NCBI RefSeq assembly: GCF_000245015.1
Contig: NZ_JH600070.1
Coordinates: 2,080,634 to 2,144,633 of the forward strand
From: Beggiatoa alba B18LD
Lineage (GTDB): Bacteria; Pseudomonadota; Gammaproteobacteria; Beggiatoales; Beggiatoaceae
Length of the DNA: 64,000 nt
Reading direction: 5' to 3'
How positions within the stretch are numbered: the first letter of the stretch is position 1; every line of letters begins with the position of its first letter. This document shows, one piece after another, positions 15,078 through 23,902 of this stretch. The notes beneath the pieces were generated by a model, which was not told the DNA's origin, made no database searches, and worked only from the letters and a program-made list of their open reading frames with translations. Position numbers and translations under genes: made by a program.

Positions 15078-17294
15078 ATGTCTGCGCCGTGTAGTCTCAT
15101 TAACCGTATTTTAATCAGCGATGTTTGTGCGTTGATTGAAAAATATCTCGAACCGCAACAAGTTAAAGAAGTTTATCACGCCTATTTATTTGCCGCGGAA
15201 GCCCATGATGGTCAAATACGTCAATCTGGTGAAGCCTATATTTTTCACCCGTTGGCGGTCGCTTATATTTTGGCGAAATTGCAGATGGATTACCAAACGC
15301 TTTGCGCTGCAATTTTGCATGATGTTATTGAAGATACTGAAACGTCTAAAAGCCTGTTAGTCGCCGCGTTTGGTGAAACAGTTGCGGATTTAGTGGATGG
15401 AGTCACTAAATTAACCCGTATGCCTTTAGATAATCGTGAACAGACACAGGCAGCCAGTTTTCAAAAAATGATTATTGCCATGAATCACGATTTACGGGTC
15501 ATTATCATTAAACTGGCAGATCGATTACATAATATGCGCACGATTAGTGCGATGAAAAAACGTAGTTCACAAATCCGTATTGCTAAAGAAACATTAGAAA
15601 TTTACGCGCCTATCGCCCGCCGTTTAGGCATGGACTCTATCTATAGGGAGTTGCAAGATTTAAGTTTTTCCGCCATTTATCCTTATCGTTACCGTACCTT
15701 AATACATCATATGGATAAATTAGCGAGTAAACGCGGAGAATTGATGCGTAGTATTCAAACGGCAATGGAACAGCATCTCACTCGTCAACAGGTTGAGGCT
15801 AAACCCTGTATTCGTGAACGGCATTATTACAGCATTTATCAGCGGATGAAACATCGTAAAGCCTCTGATATAAAAGATAATCGTCGTAAAACTTTTTTAC
15901 AAGTGACTAATGTTGCTACCTTTCGCATTATCACAAATGACGTTGATAACTGTTATCGAGCTTTAGGTGTTGTTCATGGACTATATAAACCTGTAGAAGA
16001 GAAGTTTCGTGATCATATCGCAGTACCAAAAAGTAATGGTTATCAGTCTTTACACACTACCTTAATGGGCCCTCAAGGGATGCCTATCTGTGTGCAAATA
16101 CGCTCCAGCGAAATGCACGAAATTGGCGAGCGTGGTATCAGTGCTTTTGGATTATATAAGCTCGGCGAAAATCCAGAACAAGCGCATGATTGTCGGCAAG
16201 TGATTCGTCAACAAGCCAATAATTGGTTGCGTAGTCTGGTTGATATGCAAAAGAATGCCATTGATTCTATGGAGTTTTTAGAACACTTTAAAATGGATTT
16301 GTTTCCTAATGAAGTGTACGTCTTTACGCCAAAAGGAAAAATTCTCCAGTTACCCAGTGGCGCGACGGCGGTTGATTTTGCTTATGCGGTTCATAGCAAT
16401 ATTGGCGATAAATGCAGTGCGGTTAAAATTGATAATCAATATATGCCTTTATCTACGCCATTAGTCAGCGGACAAACCGTTGATATTCTAACTAATGAGT
16501 GGGCGCGTCCTAACCCGACATGGCTTAATTTTGTCGTGACAGGGCGAGCAATTGCGCGTATTCGGCGTTTCTTGCGCAAAATGCAACATGAGGAAGCCCA
16601 AGAAGTTGGCAGACGAATGCTTAATCAGGAGTTAGCGGCTTATCAATTGAGCGTGGAAACCTTAGATAGTGAGCAACAAAAGCATTTATTGACGCATTTT
16701 AAATTTGAGACGATGGAAACGCTGTTAACCGAAATCGGTTTTGGCAATATCATCGCGCTGATTGTTGCTCGTCAATTTGACCCACTCGCCAATAAAGAGC
16801 CGTCTAAAGTTCTGCCCTTAACGCAAGAAGAGCATATCGAAGGCAGTAATCGTCCGCTTATTATTAAAGGGACAGAAGGCGTTTTAATGACTTTTGCCCG
16901 TTGCTGTCGTCCCATACCTGGTGATGAAATTACCGCATTTGTCAGTAGTAGCAAAGGCATTACTGTACACACGAAATCCTGTAAAAACATTGCCGAATAT
17001 AAGCACCAATATGAAAAATGGTTAGCCGTTGAATGGGATGCAGAAACAGAGGGAACATTCTTTGTTGATATCCGTCTCGATGTGCCAAATCGTCCAGGGG
17101 TGCTAGCTACTGTCGCAACAACCTTATATAAATTAGAGGTTAATATAGACCAAATGAGTAGCGAACCTCGTGATGGCTTAAATAGCATCATGAAATTAAC
17201 GATACATGTGCGCAATCGTGACCATCTTGCTTCTATCATGCGTCAATTACGACATTTAGATGTCGTCACCCGTGTGCAACGGATTCGAGGGTAA
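15078..17294 (+). CDS. spoT: SpoT/RelA homologue with intact hydrolase and degenerate synthetase
   Basis: 738 residues from ATG 15078; an in-frame TTG lies 15 bases upstream. Domain order: HD hydrolase (about 20-190, with FHPLAVAYI, LHDVIEDTE and KLADRLHNM intact), RelA/SpoT synthetase (about 235-350), TGS (about 385-445) and C-terminal ACT (about 660-735, preceded by a CCRPIPGDEI stretch). In the synthetase the motif usually D-x-x-A-F-R reads NVATFR (Asn278), and the motif usually E-V-Q-I-R reads CVQIRS (Cys338). These positions correspond to the catalytic Asp and Glu of RelA/SpoT enzymes. NGYQSLHT remains. I infer a (p)ppGpp hydrolase with little or no synthesis. Located between rpoZ and ygfB. 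Confidence 0.92.
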   Translation: MSAPCSLINRILISDVCALIEKYLEPQQVKEVYHAYLFAAEAHDGQIRQSGEAYIFHPLAVAYILAKLQMDYQTLCAAILHDVIEDTETSKSLLVAAFGETVADLVDGVTKLTRMPLDNREQTQAASFQKMIIAMNHDLRVIIIKLADRLHNMRTISAMKKRSSQIRIAKETLEIYAPIARRLGMDSIYRELQDLSFSAIYPYRYRTLIHHMDKLASKRGELMRSIQTAMEQHLTRQQVEAKPCIRERHYYSIYQRMKHRKASDIKDNRRKTFLQVTNVATFRIITNDVDNCYRALGVVHGLYKPVEEKFRDHIAVPKSNGYQSLHTTLMGPQGMPICVQIRSSEMHEIGERGISAFGLYKLGENPEQAHDCRQVIRQQANNWLRSLVDMQKNAIDSMEFLEHFKMDLFPNEVYVFTPKGKILQLPSGATAVDFAYAVHSNIGDKCSAVKIDNQYMPLSTPLVSGQTVDILTNEWARPNPTWLNFVVTGRAIARIRRFLRKMQHEEAQEVGRRMLNQELAAYQLSVETLDSEQQKHLLTHFKFETMETLLTEIGFGNIIALIVARQFDPLANKEPSKVLPLTQEEHIEGSNRPLIIKGTEGVLMTFARCCRPIPGDEITAFVSSSKGITVHTKSCKNIAEYKHQYEKWLAVEWDAETEGTFFVDIRLDVPNRPGVLATVATTLYKLEVNIDQMSSEPRDGLNSIMKLTIHVRNRDHLASIMRQLRHLDVVTRVQRIRG

Positions 17295-17297
17295 TCC

Positions 17298-17858
17298 ATG
17301 ATGAAAGTTGATTTTTATCAACCTTTAAATAAATCATTACAACAAGTTGGCGCATTGATGGATATTGCTGAAGCACATGGCATTCTATGTGGTATGCTCT
17401 GTGCCTCTCCCCATGATACGTCTTATGAATGTTGGATAAAACACGTATTGGGTGAAAGTAGTGGGAAAGACCTGTTAGCCGAAGAAGCACAACAACAGTT
17501 GATTGCATTACGGGAATATACGCAACATCAACTGAATGCAGATAATTTTGAATTTAGCCTTTTAATTCCGCAAGATGACGAACCGCTCTACACTCGCACC
17601 CAAGCCTTAAGCGGTTGGTGTGAAGGCTTCATTTTTGGGCTTAGTTTGGCAGGATTGCATGATATTCGACAATTTGAAGAAAATATTCAAGACTTTATCA
17701 AAGATGTGCTAAATATTTCCCATCTTGCCCCCCTGACTACTAGCACAGAAGAGGACGAAGCGGCTTATATGGAATTGGTTGAATATATTCGGATTGGGGT
17801 TTCTAATTTTTATGAAACCGCCGAAGAAAATATTCAACTGCCAACGATGCCCTCGTAA
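17298..17858 (+). CDS. ygfB: UPF0149 family protein YgfB
   Basis: 186 residues, helical, with the UPF0149 pattern: an early AEAHGILCGMLCA, a central ALSGWCEGFIFGLSLAG and a C-terminal EYIRIGVSNFYE. The structure of family members is known, but the biochemical role is not settled; in Pseudomonas YgfB has been linked to regulation of gene expression. It starts four bases after the spoT stop with GAGGGT as ribosome site. It precedes pepP, as in many gammaproteobacteria. Confidence 0.88.
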   Translation: MMKVDFYQPLNKSLQQVGALMDIAEAHGILCGMLCASPHDTSYECWIKHVLGESSGKDLLAEEAQQQLIALREYTQHQLNADNFEFSLLIPQDDEPLYTRTQALSGWCEGFIFGLSLAGLHDIRQFEENIQDFIKDVLNISHLAPLTTSTEEDEAAYMELVEYIRIGVSNFYETAEENIQLPTMPS

Positions 17859-17878
17859 CTGCTCCGTGTTTTGCAACC

Positions 17879-17912
17879 ACACCTACACTGGTTTTATTGC
17901 CGCTGTAGGTGT
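17879..17912 (+). terminator. Hairpin between ygfB and pepP
   Basis: Perfect nine-base stem ACACCTACA / TGTAGGTGT with a 16-base loop, 20 bases after the ygfB stop. The following T tract is poor, so it may be a weak terminator or an mRNA stabiliser. Confidence 0.5.
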
Positions 17913-18038
17913 CTTAGTTTGTGACATTCATAGCTAGGCATATAAAAACTGCGTTAATCGCTGAAAAAATAACAATAGTCCTGTTGCACTTTGCCAGCAT
18001 GATTAATCCATTTAACCACCGACCAAGATGTTAAGGCT

Positions 18039-19349
18039 ATGGAACAACAAGAATTTGCTCGCCGCCGTCAATCCCTTATGAATCTGATGAGTAAAGGCAG
18101 TATTGCTTTGCTTCCTACCGCTCCTGAGCAGATTCGCAATCGTGATGTTCATTTTCCCTATCGTCCAGATAGTAATTTTTACTACTTAACAGGCTTTGCT
18201 GAACCAGACGCTTTATTAGTGCTGATTCCTGAACGTAAACAGGGACAATATTTATTATTTTGTCGTGAGCGTGACCCTGAAAAAGAAACATGGAACGGAC
18301 GGCGGGCAGGCTTAGAAGGGGCATGTGAATACTATGGCGCAGATGACGCTTTCCCAATTACGGACATCGACGACATCGTGCCCGGTTTATTAGAAAGTTG
18401 TAAACGGGTTTACTATCCAATGGGATGTTATCCCAGTTTCGACGAAAAAGTGCTAGCGTGGATTAATCAATTACGGGACAAATCACGGACAGGCATCAAC
18501 GCACCGCGCGAAATGATTGCCTTAGACCATATTTTGCACGAAATGCGTTTATTCAAAAGTCCCGCAGAAATTCAAGCCATGCAAACTGCGGCAGATATTG
18601 CCAGCCGTGCACATATTCGCGCAATGCAATATTGTCGTGCAGGTCTTTATGAATATGAAATAGAAGCCGAATTGCAACATGAATTCAAGCGTAGTGGTAG
18701 CAGTTTTCCTGCTTATCCCTCGATAGTCGGTGCGGGAGAAAATGCTTGCATTCTGCACTACACCGAAAATACATCTCTGTTAAAAGCGGGGGATTTAGTC
18801 CTGATTGATGCAGGGGCTGAGTATGATTACTATGCATCTGATATTACAAGAACTTTTCCCGTAAATGGTCAATTTACAGCTGAACAAAAAGCCATCTATG
18901 AATTAGTCTTAGAGTCACAATATGCCGCGATTGAACAATCTAAAGCGGGCAACACGTGGCAAGCCCCGCATGAGGCAGCCGTAAAAGTCATTACGACAGG
19001 CTTGGTAAAGTTGGGACTACTGACAGGGACAGTAGAAGAACAGTTAAGCAGTTGCGGTTATAAACGCTTTTTTATGCATCGTACAGGACACTGGATAGGC
19101 ATGGATGTGCATGATGTTGGCGATTATAAAATTGATGAGACATGGCGCACGCTGGTAGCAGGCATGGTTTTTACCGTAGAACCTGGTATCTATATTCCTG
19201 CCAGCGATGATATAGACCCCAAATGGTGGAATATTGGCATTCGCATTGAAGACGATATTTTAATCACCGAAACAGGTCATGTTGTGCTGACCGCAAAGAC
19301 CCCGAAAACCGTTGCAGAAATAGAAGCCTTAGTCGGCAAAGCTCAATAA
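18039..19349 (+). CDS. pepP: Xaa-Pro aminopeptidase P
   Basis: 436 residues. The N-terminal creatinase-like domain (RRRQSLMNLMSKGSIALLPTAPEQIRNRDVHFPYRPDSNFYYLTGF) is followed by the pita-bread metallopeptidase domain. The five metal ligands are visible: Asp in LIDAGAEYDYY, Asp in ASDITRTFP, His in HRTGHWIGMDVHD, Glu in TVEPGIYIP and Glu in IRIEDDI. It removes N-terminal residues preceding proline using two Mn2+ ions. The order ygfB-pepP is conserved in gammaproteobacteria (ubiH often follows, but not here, where an intergenic repeat follows). Confidence 0.95.
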   Translation: MEQQEFARRRQSLMNLMSKGSIALLPTAPEQIRNRDVHFPYRPDSNFYYLTGFAEPDALLVLIPERKQGQYLLFCRERDPEKETWNGRRAGLEGACEYYGADDAFPITDIDDIVPGLLESCKRVYYPMGCYPSFDEKVLAWINQLRDKSRTGINAPREMIALDHILHEMRLFKSPAEIQAMQTAADIASRAHIRAMQYCRAGLYEYEIEAELQHEFKRSGSSFPAYPSIVGAGENACILHYTENTSLLKAGDLVLIDAGAEYDYYASDITRTFPVNGQFTAEQKAIYELVLESQYAAIEQSKAGNTWQAPHEAAVKVITTGLVKLGLLTGTVEEQLSSCGYKRFFMHRTGHWIGMDVHDVGDYKIDETWRTLVAGMVFTVEPGIYIPASDDIDPKWWNIGIRIEDDILITETGHVVLTAKTPKTVAEIEALVGKAQ

Positions 19350-19357
19350 ATTCAATA

Positions 19358-19519
19358 AATTATCAGAATCAGAATTCACAGAATTAGCAGAATTAAAAAG
19401 CATGATTCACCTTAATTTTTTGGTTTAAGGGTTTTAAATTCTGTTAATTCTGAAAATTCTGTGAATTCTGATTCAGACAAACTATTGTCTTTTTAAAAGA
19501 AACTCGCCGAACTTAGGTT
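19358..19519. mobile_element. MITE-like repeat family 1, copy with inverted core
   Basis: A core from ATCAGAATCAG (about 19361) to CTGATTCAGACAA (19480) is followed by the reversed left flank (ACTATTGTC, AAGAAACTCGCCG) ending ACTTAGGTT at 19519. It begins about eight bases after the pepP stop and accounts for most of the gap before typA. Confidence 0.7.
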
Positions 19520-19713
19520 AAATAGGATAAAATATCCTGTTCGATAAAGCGGTAAAGGTAACTGCTTTTTTTACTAGGATAATTCCCGTCTTTTATGGAT
19601 ATAAAAAACCTTTATCGTCATTGTCATAAAAAATTCACAGTGACCTAGCCCGCTATCTGTTTCATATTTCCAGTATAATTACCCCAGTTATCATCCCTTA
19701 GTGAGAATCGTTT
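19520..19713 (+). promoter_or_regulatory. Upstream region of typA
   Basis: About 190 bases with no gene. CAGTATAAT at about 19670-19678 looks like a sigma-70 -10 element, but no convincing -35 was identified. Confidence 0.35.
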
Positions 19714-21537
19714 GTGATTAGTAAATTACGTAATATTGCCATTATTGCCCACGTCGACCATGGAAAAACAACCTTAGTCGATAAGTTGTTGCGTCAATCA
19801 GGGACGTTAGATGAACGTTCTAATTTAGGCGAACGTGTGATGGACTCCAACGCCATTGAAAAGGAACGTGGGATTACCATTCTCGCTAAAAATACCGCCA
19901 TTCGGTGGAATGATTACCGTATTAACATCGTTGACACACCTGGACACGCCGATTTCGGCGGCGAAGTCGAGCGGGTGCTGTCTATGGTTGACTCCGTGTT
20001 ACTACTGGTTGATGCCGTTGATGGTCCTATGCCTCAAACCCGTTTCGTCACACAAAAAGCGTTACAACGTGGTTTACGTCCGATTGTTGTCATTAATAAA
20101 GTCGATCGTGATGGCGCACGCCCTGATTGGGTATTAGACCAAACATTCGACTTATTCGACCGTTTAGGCGCAGATGAAGCGCAATTAGATTTCCCCGTGA
20201 TTTACGCCTCTGGTTTACAAGGTTATGCAGGTTTAACCTCTGATATCCGTGGGGGAGATATGCAAATCCTGTTTGAAGCCATTATTGAACATGTACCGAT
20301 TCCTGATGTTGACCCTGATGAACCATTCCAATTACAAGTAAGTGCCCTAGATTACTCCAGCTATGTCGGTATTATCGGGATTGGACGAATTTCTAGCGGA
20401 CGCATCAAAACCAATACCCCTGTTGCAGTCATTGATACAAAAGGCGAAAAACGGCAAGGGCGGATTTTACAAGTCTTCGGTTTCCACGGTTTAGACCGTG
20501 TAGAAATGCCCGAAGCAACTGCGGGCGATATTATTGCGTTTACAGGCTTAGACCCCTTATATATTTCCGACACCATCTGTGACCCTACCCATATTGTTGC
20601 TTTACCTGCGTTAACCGTAGATGAACCAACCGTGAGCATGACTTTCCAAGTCAATACGTCTCCTTTATCAGGACAAGATGGGAAATATGTCACTTCTCGC
20701 CAAATTCGTGAACGCTTACAGCGGGAATTATTACATAACGTCGCGCTACGGGTTGCCGACACCGATGACCCTGATAAATTTATCGTGTCAGGACGGGGCG
20801 AATTACACTTAGGGATTTTAATTGAAAACATGCGCCGTGAAGGGTATGAATTAGGTGTATCACGTCCGCAAGTTATTACCAAAATTATTGATGGCGTTCG
20901 TCATGAACCCTTTGAAAGTTTAACCGTTGATGTGGAAGAAACGCATCAAGGGACAATCATGGAATTACTCGGCAATCGTAAAGCCGATTTACTGAACATG
21001 ACACCAGACGGCAAAGGGCGTGTTCGCTTAGACTTTGAAATTCCTTCACGCGGTTTAATTGGCTTCCGTACAGAGTTCTTAACTGCAACCTCAGGCACAG
21101 GCTTGCTTTATCACATTTTCGACCATTATGGTCCAATGAAAGCAGGCAGCATCGGACAACGTAACAACGGCGTGTTGATTGCAAACGGGGCAGGTAAAGC
21201 CGTTGCTTATGCCTTATTCACCTTACAAGAGCGCGGACGCTTATTTGTCGGTCATGGCGATGCAGTTTACGAAGGCATGGTGATTGGGATTCACTCTCGT
21301 AGCAATGACCTCGTCGTCAACCCATTAAAAGCCAAGCAATTAACCAATATTCGCGCGGCGGGTTCTGATGAAAATATTTTATTAACACCACCGATTCGTT
21401 ACTCTTTAGAACAAGCCTTAGAATTCATTGATGATGATGAATTAGTTGAAGTTACCCCAAAAGCAGTACGGATTCGTAAACAATTACTGGGCGAAAACGA
21501 CCGCAAACGCGCGTCACGGGCAAGTAGCGACGTGTAG
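19714..21537 (+). CDS. typA: Ribosome-binding translational GTPase TypA/BipA
   Basis: 607 residues from a GTG start. The GTPase domain shows AHVDHGKTT (G1), ERGITI (G2), DTPGHADF (G3) and NKVDR (G4). EF-G-like domains follow, then the TypA-specific C-terminus ([30 protein letters not shown], abbreviated here by its ends SIGQRNNG and LQERG). TypA binds 70S ribosomes and helps 50S assembly and stress adaptation. Length and motifs are complete. A good terminator follows at 21573. Confidence 0.96.
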   Translation: MISKLRNIAIIAHVDHGKTTLVDKLLRQSGTLDERSNLGERVMDSNAIEKERGITILAKNTAIRWNDYRINIVDTPGHADFGGEVERVLSMVDSVLLLVDAVDGPMPQTRFVTQKALQRGLRPIVVINKVDRDGARPDWVLDQTFDLFDRLGADEAQLDFPVIYASGLQGYAGLTSDIRGGDMQILFEAIIEHVPIPDVDPDEPFQLQVSALDYSSYVGIIGIGRISSGRIKTNTPVAVIDTKGEKRQGRILQVFGFHGLDRVEMPEATAGDIIAFTGLDPLYISDTICDPTHIVALPALTVDEPTVSMTFQVNTSPLSGQDGKYVTSRQIRERLQRELLHNVALRVADTDDPDKFIVSGRGELHLGILIENMRREGYELGVSRPQVITKIIDGVRHEPFESLTVDVEETHQGTIMELLGNRKADLLNMTPDGKGRVRLDFEIPSRGLIGFRTEFLTATSGTGLLYHIFDHYGPMKAGSIGQRNNGVLIANGAGKAVAYALFTLQERGRLFVGHGDAVYEGMVIGIHSRSNDLVVNPLKAKQLTNIRAAGSDENILLTPPIRYSLEQALEFIDDDELVEVTPKAVRIRKQLLGENDRKRASRASSDV

Positions 21538-21572
21538 CTAGTTCAAGCTATAGTTAGCGTAGTACATCAATA

Positions 21573-21611
21573 AAGCTGATAATTCTTGATGGGTTATCAG
21601 CTTTTATTTTA
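21573..21611 (+). terminator. Rho-independent terminator of typA
   Basis: Ten-base stem AAGCTGATAA / TTATCAGCTT with an 11-base loop and a following TTTATTTTA tract, 36 bases after the stop. Confidence 0.85.
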
Positions 21612-21639
21612 TTCAATATTCACTATTGTAATTTAATGA

Positions 21640-21734
21640 TATAGCAAACGTATTATAAAACGACATGGAGGACTGACAGTCCTCACAGGACTGCCAGTCC
21701 TAGATTTAAATCACTTTATGGTACGGTCACTATA
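21640..21734. mobile_element. MITE-like repeat, family 2, apparently complete copy
   Basis: 95 bases bounded by TATAGCAAACGTATTATAAA and, on the other strand, TATAGTGACCGTACCATAAA. The centre is a GC-richer palindromic tract with repeated GGACTG/CAGTCC units (21667-21702). It shares termini and the ACTGGCAGTC motif with 6626-6702; single termini occur at 7658 and 32392 and, reversed, at about 1300-1318. Confidence 0.65.
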
Positions 21735-21833
21735 ATAACTTGTTTTTGAACTAAAAAATCTATTTTTTATCGGCATAAGATGTGCATAAAATGTCATTAA
21801 AGCATGGATGAGAAATAGCGAAAGGTTTTTGTA

Positions 21834-22130
21834 ATGTCTCAGTATTCTCCTTATACAAAGCGTTATATTATTTTTGGTATCTTGATTAGCCTATTATGGT
21901 TAACAAGCATTCTGTTTTTGTTAGACCTCGATTTTCGCTTATTAAGCATCATGACTCCCAGTGAAATTGGAAATGTCATGTACGTTTTAAGTGCGCCCCT
22001 CGTTTTCCTGTGGTTAGCTATCGGCTATTTACGATTGATGGACGACTATCAGCAAGTTAAAAAAGAATTAACCGTTGTGCGTCAAATGTTTTTAGACTTA
22101 AAACAACGCCTAGATAAAATAAGCGATTAA
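21834..22130 (+). CDS. Small two-span membrane protein with C-terminal coiled coil
   Basis: 98 residues. Hydrophobic segments lie at about 11-31 and 49-66, followed by a charged heptad-like tail (DDYQQVKKELTVVRQMFLDLKQRLDKIS). No recognised family. It ends four bases before argE and so probably shares its transcript, although no functional link is evident. Confidence 0.65.
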   Translation: MSQYSPYTKRYIIFGILISLLWLTSILFLLDLDFRLLSIMTPSEIGNVMYVLSAPLVFLWLAIGYLRLMDDYQQVKKELTVVRQMFLDLKQRLDKISD

Positions 22131-22134
22131 AATC

Positions 22135-23310
22135 ATGATGCCACAACCGCCACCTTACCCCATCAGTCAACCTTTACTGGCGCAATTAATCGCGTTTGAT
22201 ACAACGAGTCGCTATTCAAATCTGCAATTAATTGAGTTCGTCCGCGATTACTTAGCACAATGGCAAATTGATTCAACCTTGACATTTGACGATAGCCGAA
22301 AAAAAGCCAATTTATACGCAACGATTGGTAAGGCAACAACAGGCGGTATTTTATTGTCTGGACACACAGATGTTGTACCTGTGGATGGACAAAACTGGCA
22401 AACAGAACCTTTTCATCTCGTCGAACAAGCAGGAAAATTATTTGGACGGGGCAGTACCGACATGAAAGGCTTTTTGGCTGTCTGCCTTGCTTTTGTACCG
22501 TATTGGGCAGAACACCCCCTAAAAATGCCGATTCATTTAGCCTTTTCTTATGATGAAGAAGTAGGCTGTTTAGGGGTACGACGTTTAATTGCAAATCTCG
22601 CAGAGCAAACAATACGCCCGCGTTTTTGTGTGATTGGTGAACCAACTGAAATGCGCGTGATACAAGCCCATAAAGGCAAGATTAGTATGCGCTGTCATGT
22701 TCACGGACAATCCTGCCACTCTAGCCTAACCCATCAAGGTGTGAACGCAGTAGAATATGCGGCTGAAATAATTGGCTATTTAAAGAATATGGCGCGTCGT
22801 TTACGGGATAAAGGCCCTTGGGATGATAGTTTTGACCCCCCTTACACCACCATACACACGGGCAAAATTCAGGGGGGAACAGCATTAAACATCGTTCCCG
22901 AACATTGCGTATTTGATTTTGAATTTCGCTATTTACCCAATCAGGACGGACAACAATTATTAGCTGAAATCATAGCATTTGCAGAACGTAAGTTACTGCC
23001 AGAAATGCAATCAGTCACAACAGATGTGGGGTTTATTTGGGAAGAACTTGCCACCTTTGCAAGCCTAAATACCGCAGAAACAGAGGAAATCGTCACACTT
23101 GCTAAACAATTAGCCGTTACCGAACAAGTTGGCAAAGTCAGTTTTGGTACAGAAGGCGGACTCTTTCAACAAGCAGGAGTTTCCACGATTATCTGCGGAC
23201 CAGGCAGTATTCAGCAAGCGCATAAACCTAACGAATTTATCACCACCGAGCAACTACATCAGTGCGAATGCTTTATGCAACGGCTAACCAACCAATTACT
23301 CAGTGAGTAA
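22135..23310 (+). CDS. argE: Acetylornithine deacetylase (M20 family)
   Basis: 391 residues. Metal-binding and catalytic motifs of the ArgE/DapE/CPG2 family are present: SGHTDVVPV, GRGSTDMKG, YDEEVGCLG, and IGEPTEM before the dimerisation domain. Near the end are FGTEGG and the ligand His in QQAHKPNEFI. It cleaves N-acetylornithine to ornithine and acetate with Zn2+ or Co2+. Other M20 amidases remain possible, but the motif set and length fit ArgE. Two ATG codons are adjacent at the start. The last 15 bases overlap the convergent Mth938-like gene. Confidence 0.9.
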   Translation: MMPQPPPYPISQPLLAQLIAFDTTSRYSNLQLIEFVRDYLAQWQIDSTLTFDDSRKKANLYATIGKATTGGILLSGHTDVVPVDGQNWQTEPFHLVEQAGKLFGRGSTDMKGFLAVCLAFVPYWAEHPLKMPIHLAFSYDEEVGCLGVRRLIANLAEQTIRPRFCVIGEPTEMRVIQAHKGKISMRCHVHGQSCHSSLTHQGVNAVEYAAEIIGYLKNMARRLRDKGPWDDSFDPPYTTIHTGKIQGGTALNIVPEHCVFDFEFRYLPNQDGQQLLAEIIAFAERKLLPEMQSVTTDVGFIWEELATFASLNTAETEEIVTLAKQLAVTEQVGKVSFGTEGGLFQQAGVSTIICGPGSIQQAHKPNEFITTEQLHQCECFMQRLTNQLLSE

Positions 23311-23667
23311 CAATGCAGCGGCAACATCGCGCCCCTCTGCCACTAAAATATTAAATGTGCGACAAGCCGCATACCTATCCATCACTTCTACCCCAATTCC
23401 CAGCTTAATCAAGGGACTTAAGACTTCACTGGGGGGAAAGCGTAATTTATCTGCTGTTCCCAATAAAACCAGTGCGGGCTTCCACGTCGTTAAAATCATA
23501 AAATCATCTGCGGTCAACGTAGAAAATCCTGTTGCTGTCCATGCCTCCAAGCGAGTCGGCATAATTAACACATTATTTAAATACTGCTTTTCTCGAATAG
23601 TAATACTAGTTTTATCATAAGCTTGAATATAATTAATGTTATCTGATGTCGCTAAATGTAATTTCAT
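23296..23667 (-). CDS. Mth938/NDUFAF3-like domain protein
   Basis: 123 residues, the whole being a compact Mth938-like (DUF498) domain with the typical LTADDFMIL, PALVLLGTAD, FPPSEVL and GIGVEVMDRYAACRTFNILVAEGRDVAAALL run. Bacterial members are common small proteins of unknown role; the human homologue assists complex I assembly. It is convergent with argE and overlaps its 3' end by 15 bases. Confidence 0.85.
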   Translation of the reverse strand: MKLHLATSDNINYIQAYDKTSITIREKQYLNNVLIMPTRLEAWTATGFSTLTADDFMILTTWKPALVLLGTADKLRFPPSEVLSPLIKLGIGVEVMDRYAACRTFNILVAEGRDVAAALLLTE

Positions 23668-23902
23668 TCTCTATCCTCATCTGCATTTTTATCTATGTTA
23701 AACCATCTCTCCTTACAAAGATAAACGGCATAACTGACATACTAAACCATCATTCGCGGTACAATAAACCCATGGTTAGCTAAATAAAAAGACATATACC
23801 ATTTACCACACTGTCATTTAAATCTGTTTAAATCACAGGATATAACCTTATAATTAACAACTCATCGCTTTTGGTCACTACTGAATTAAAGGGTCATACA
23901 CA

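Noticed and set aside
16772-17239. 155-residue frame antisense to spoT
   Set aside because: No domain, no ribosome site; shadow of the SpoT C-terminal coding sequence.
20361-20882. 173-residue open frame on the minus strand
   Set aside because: Lies wholly antisense to typA, with no recognisable domain and composition set by the typA codons.
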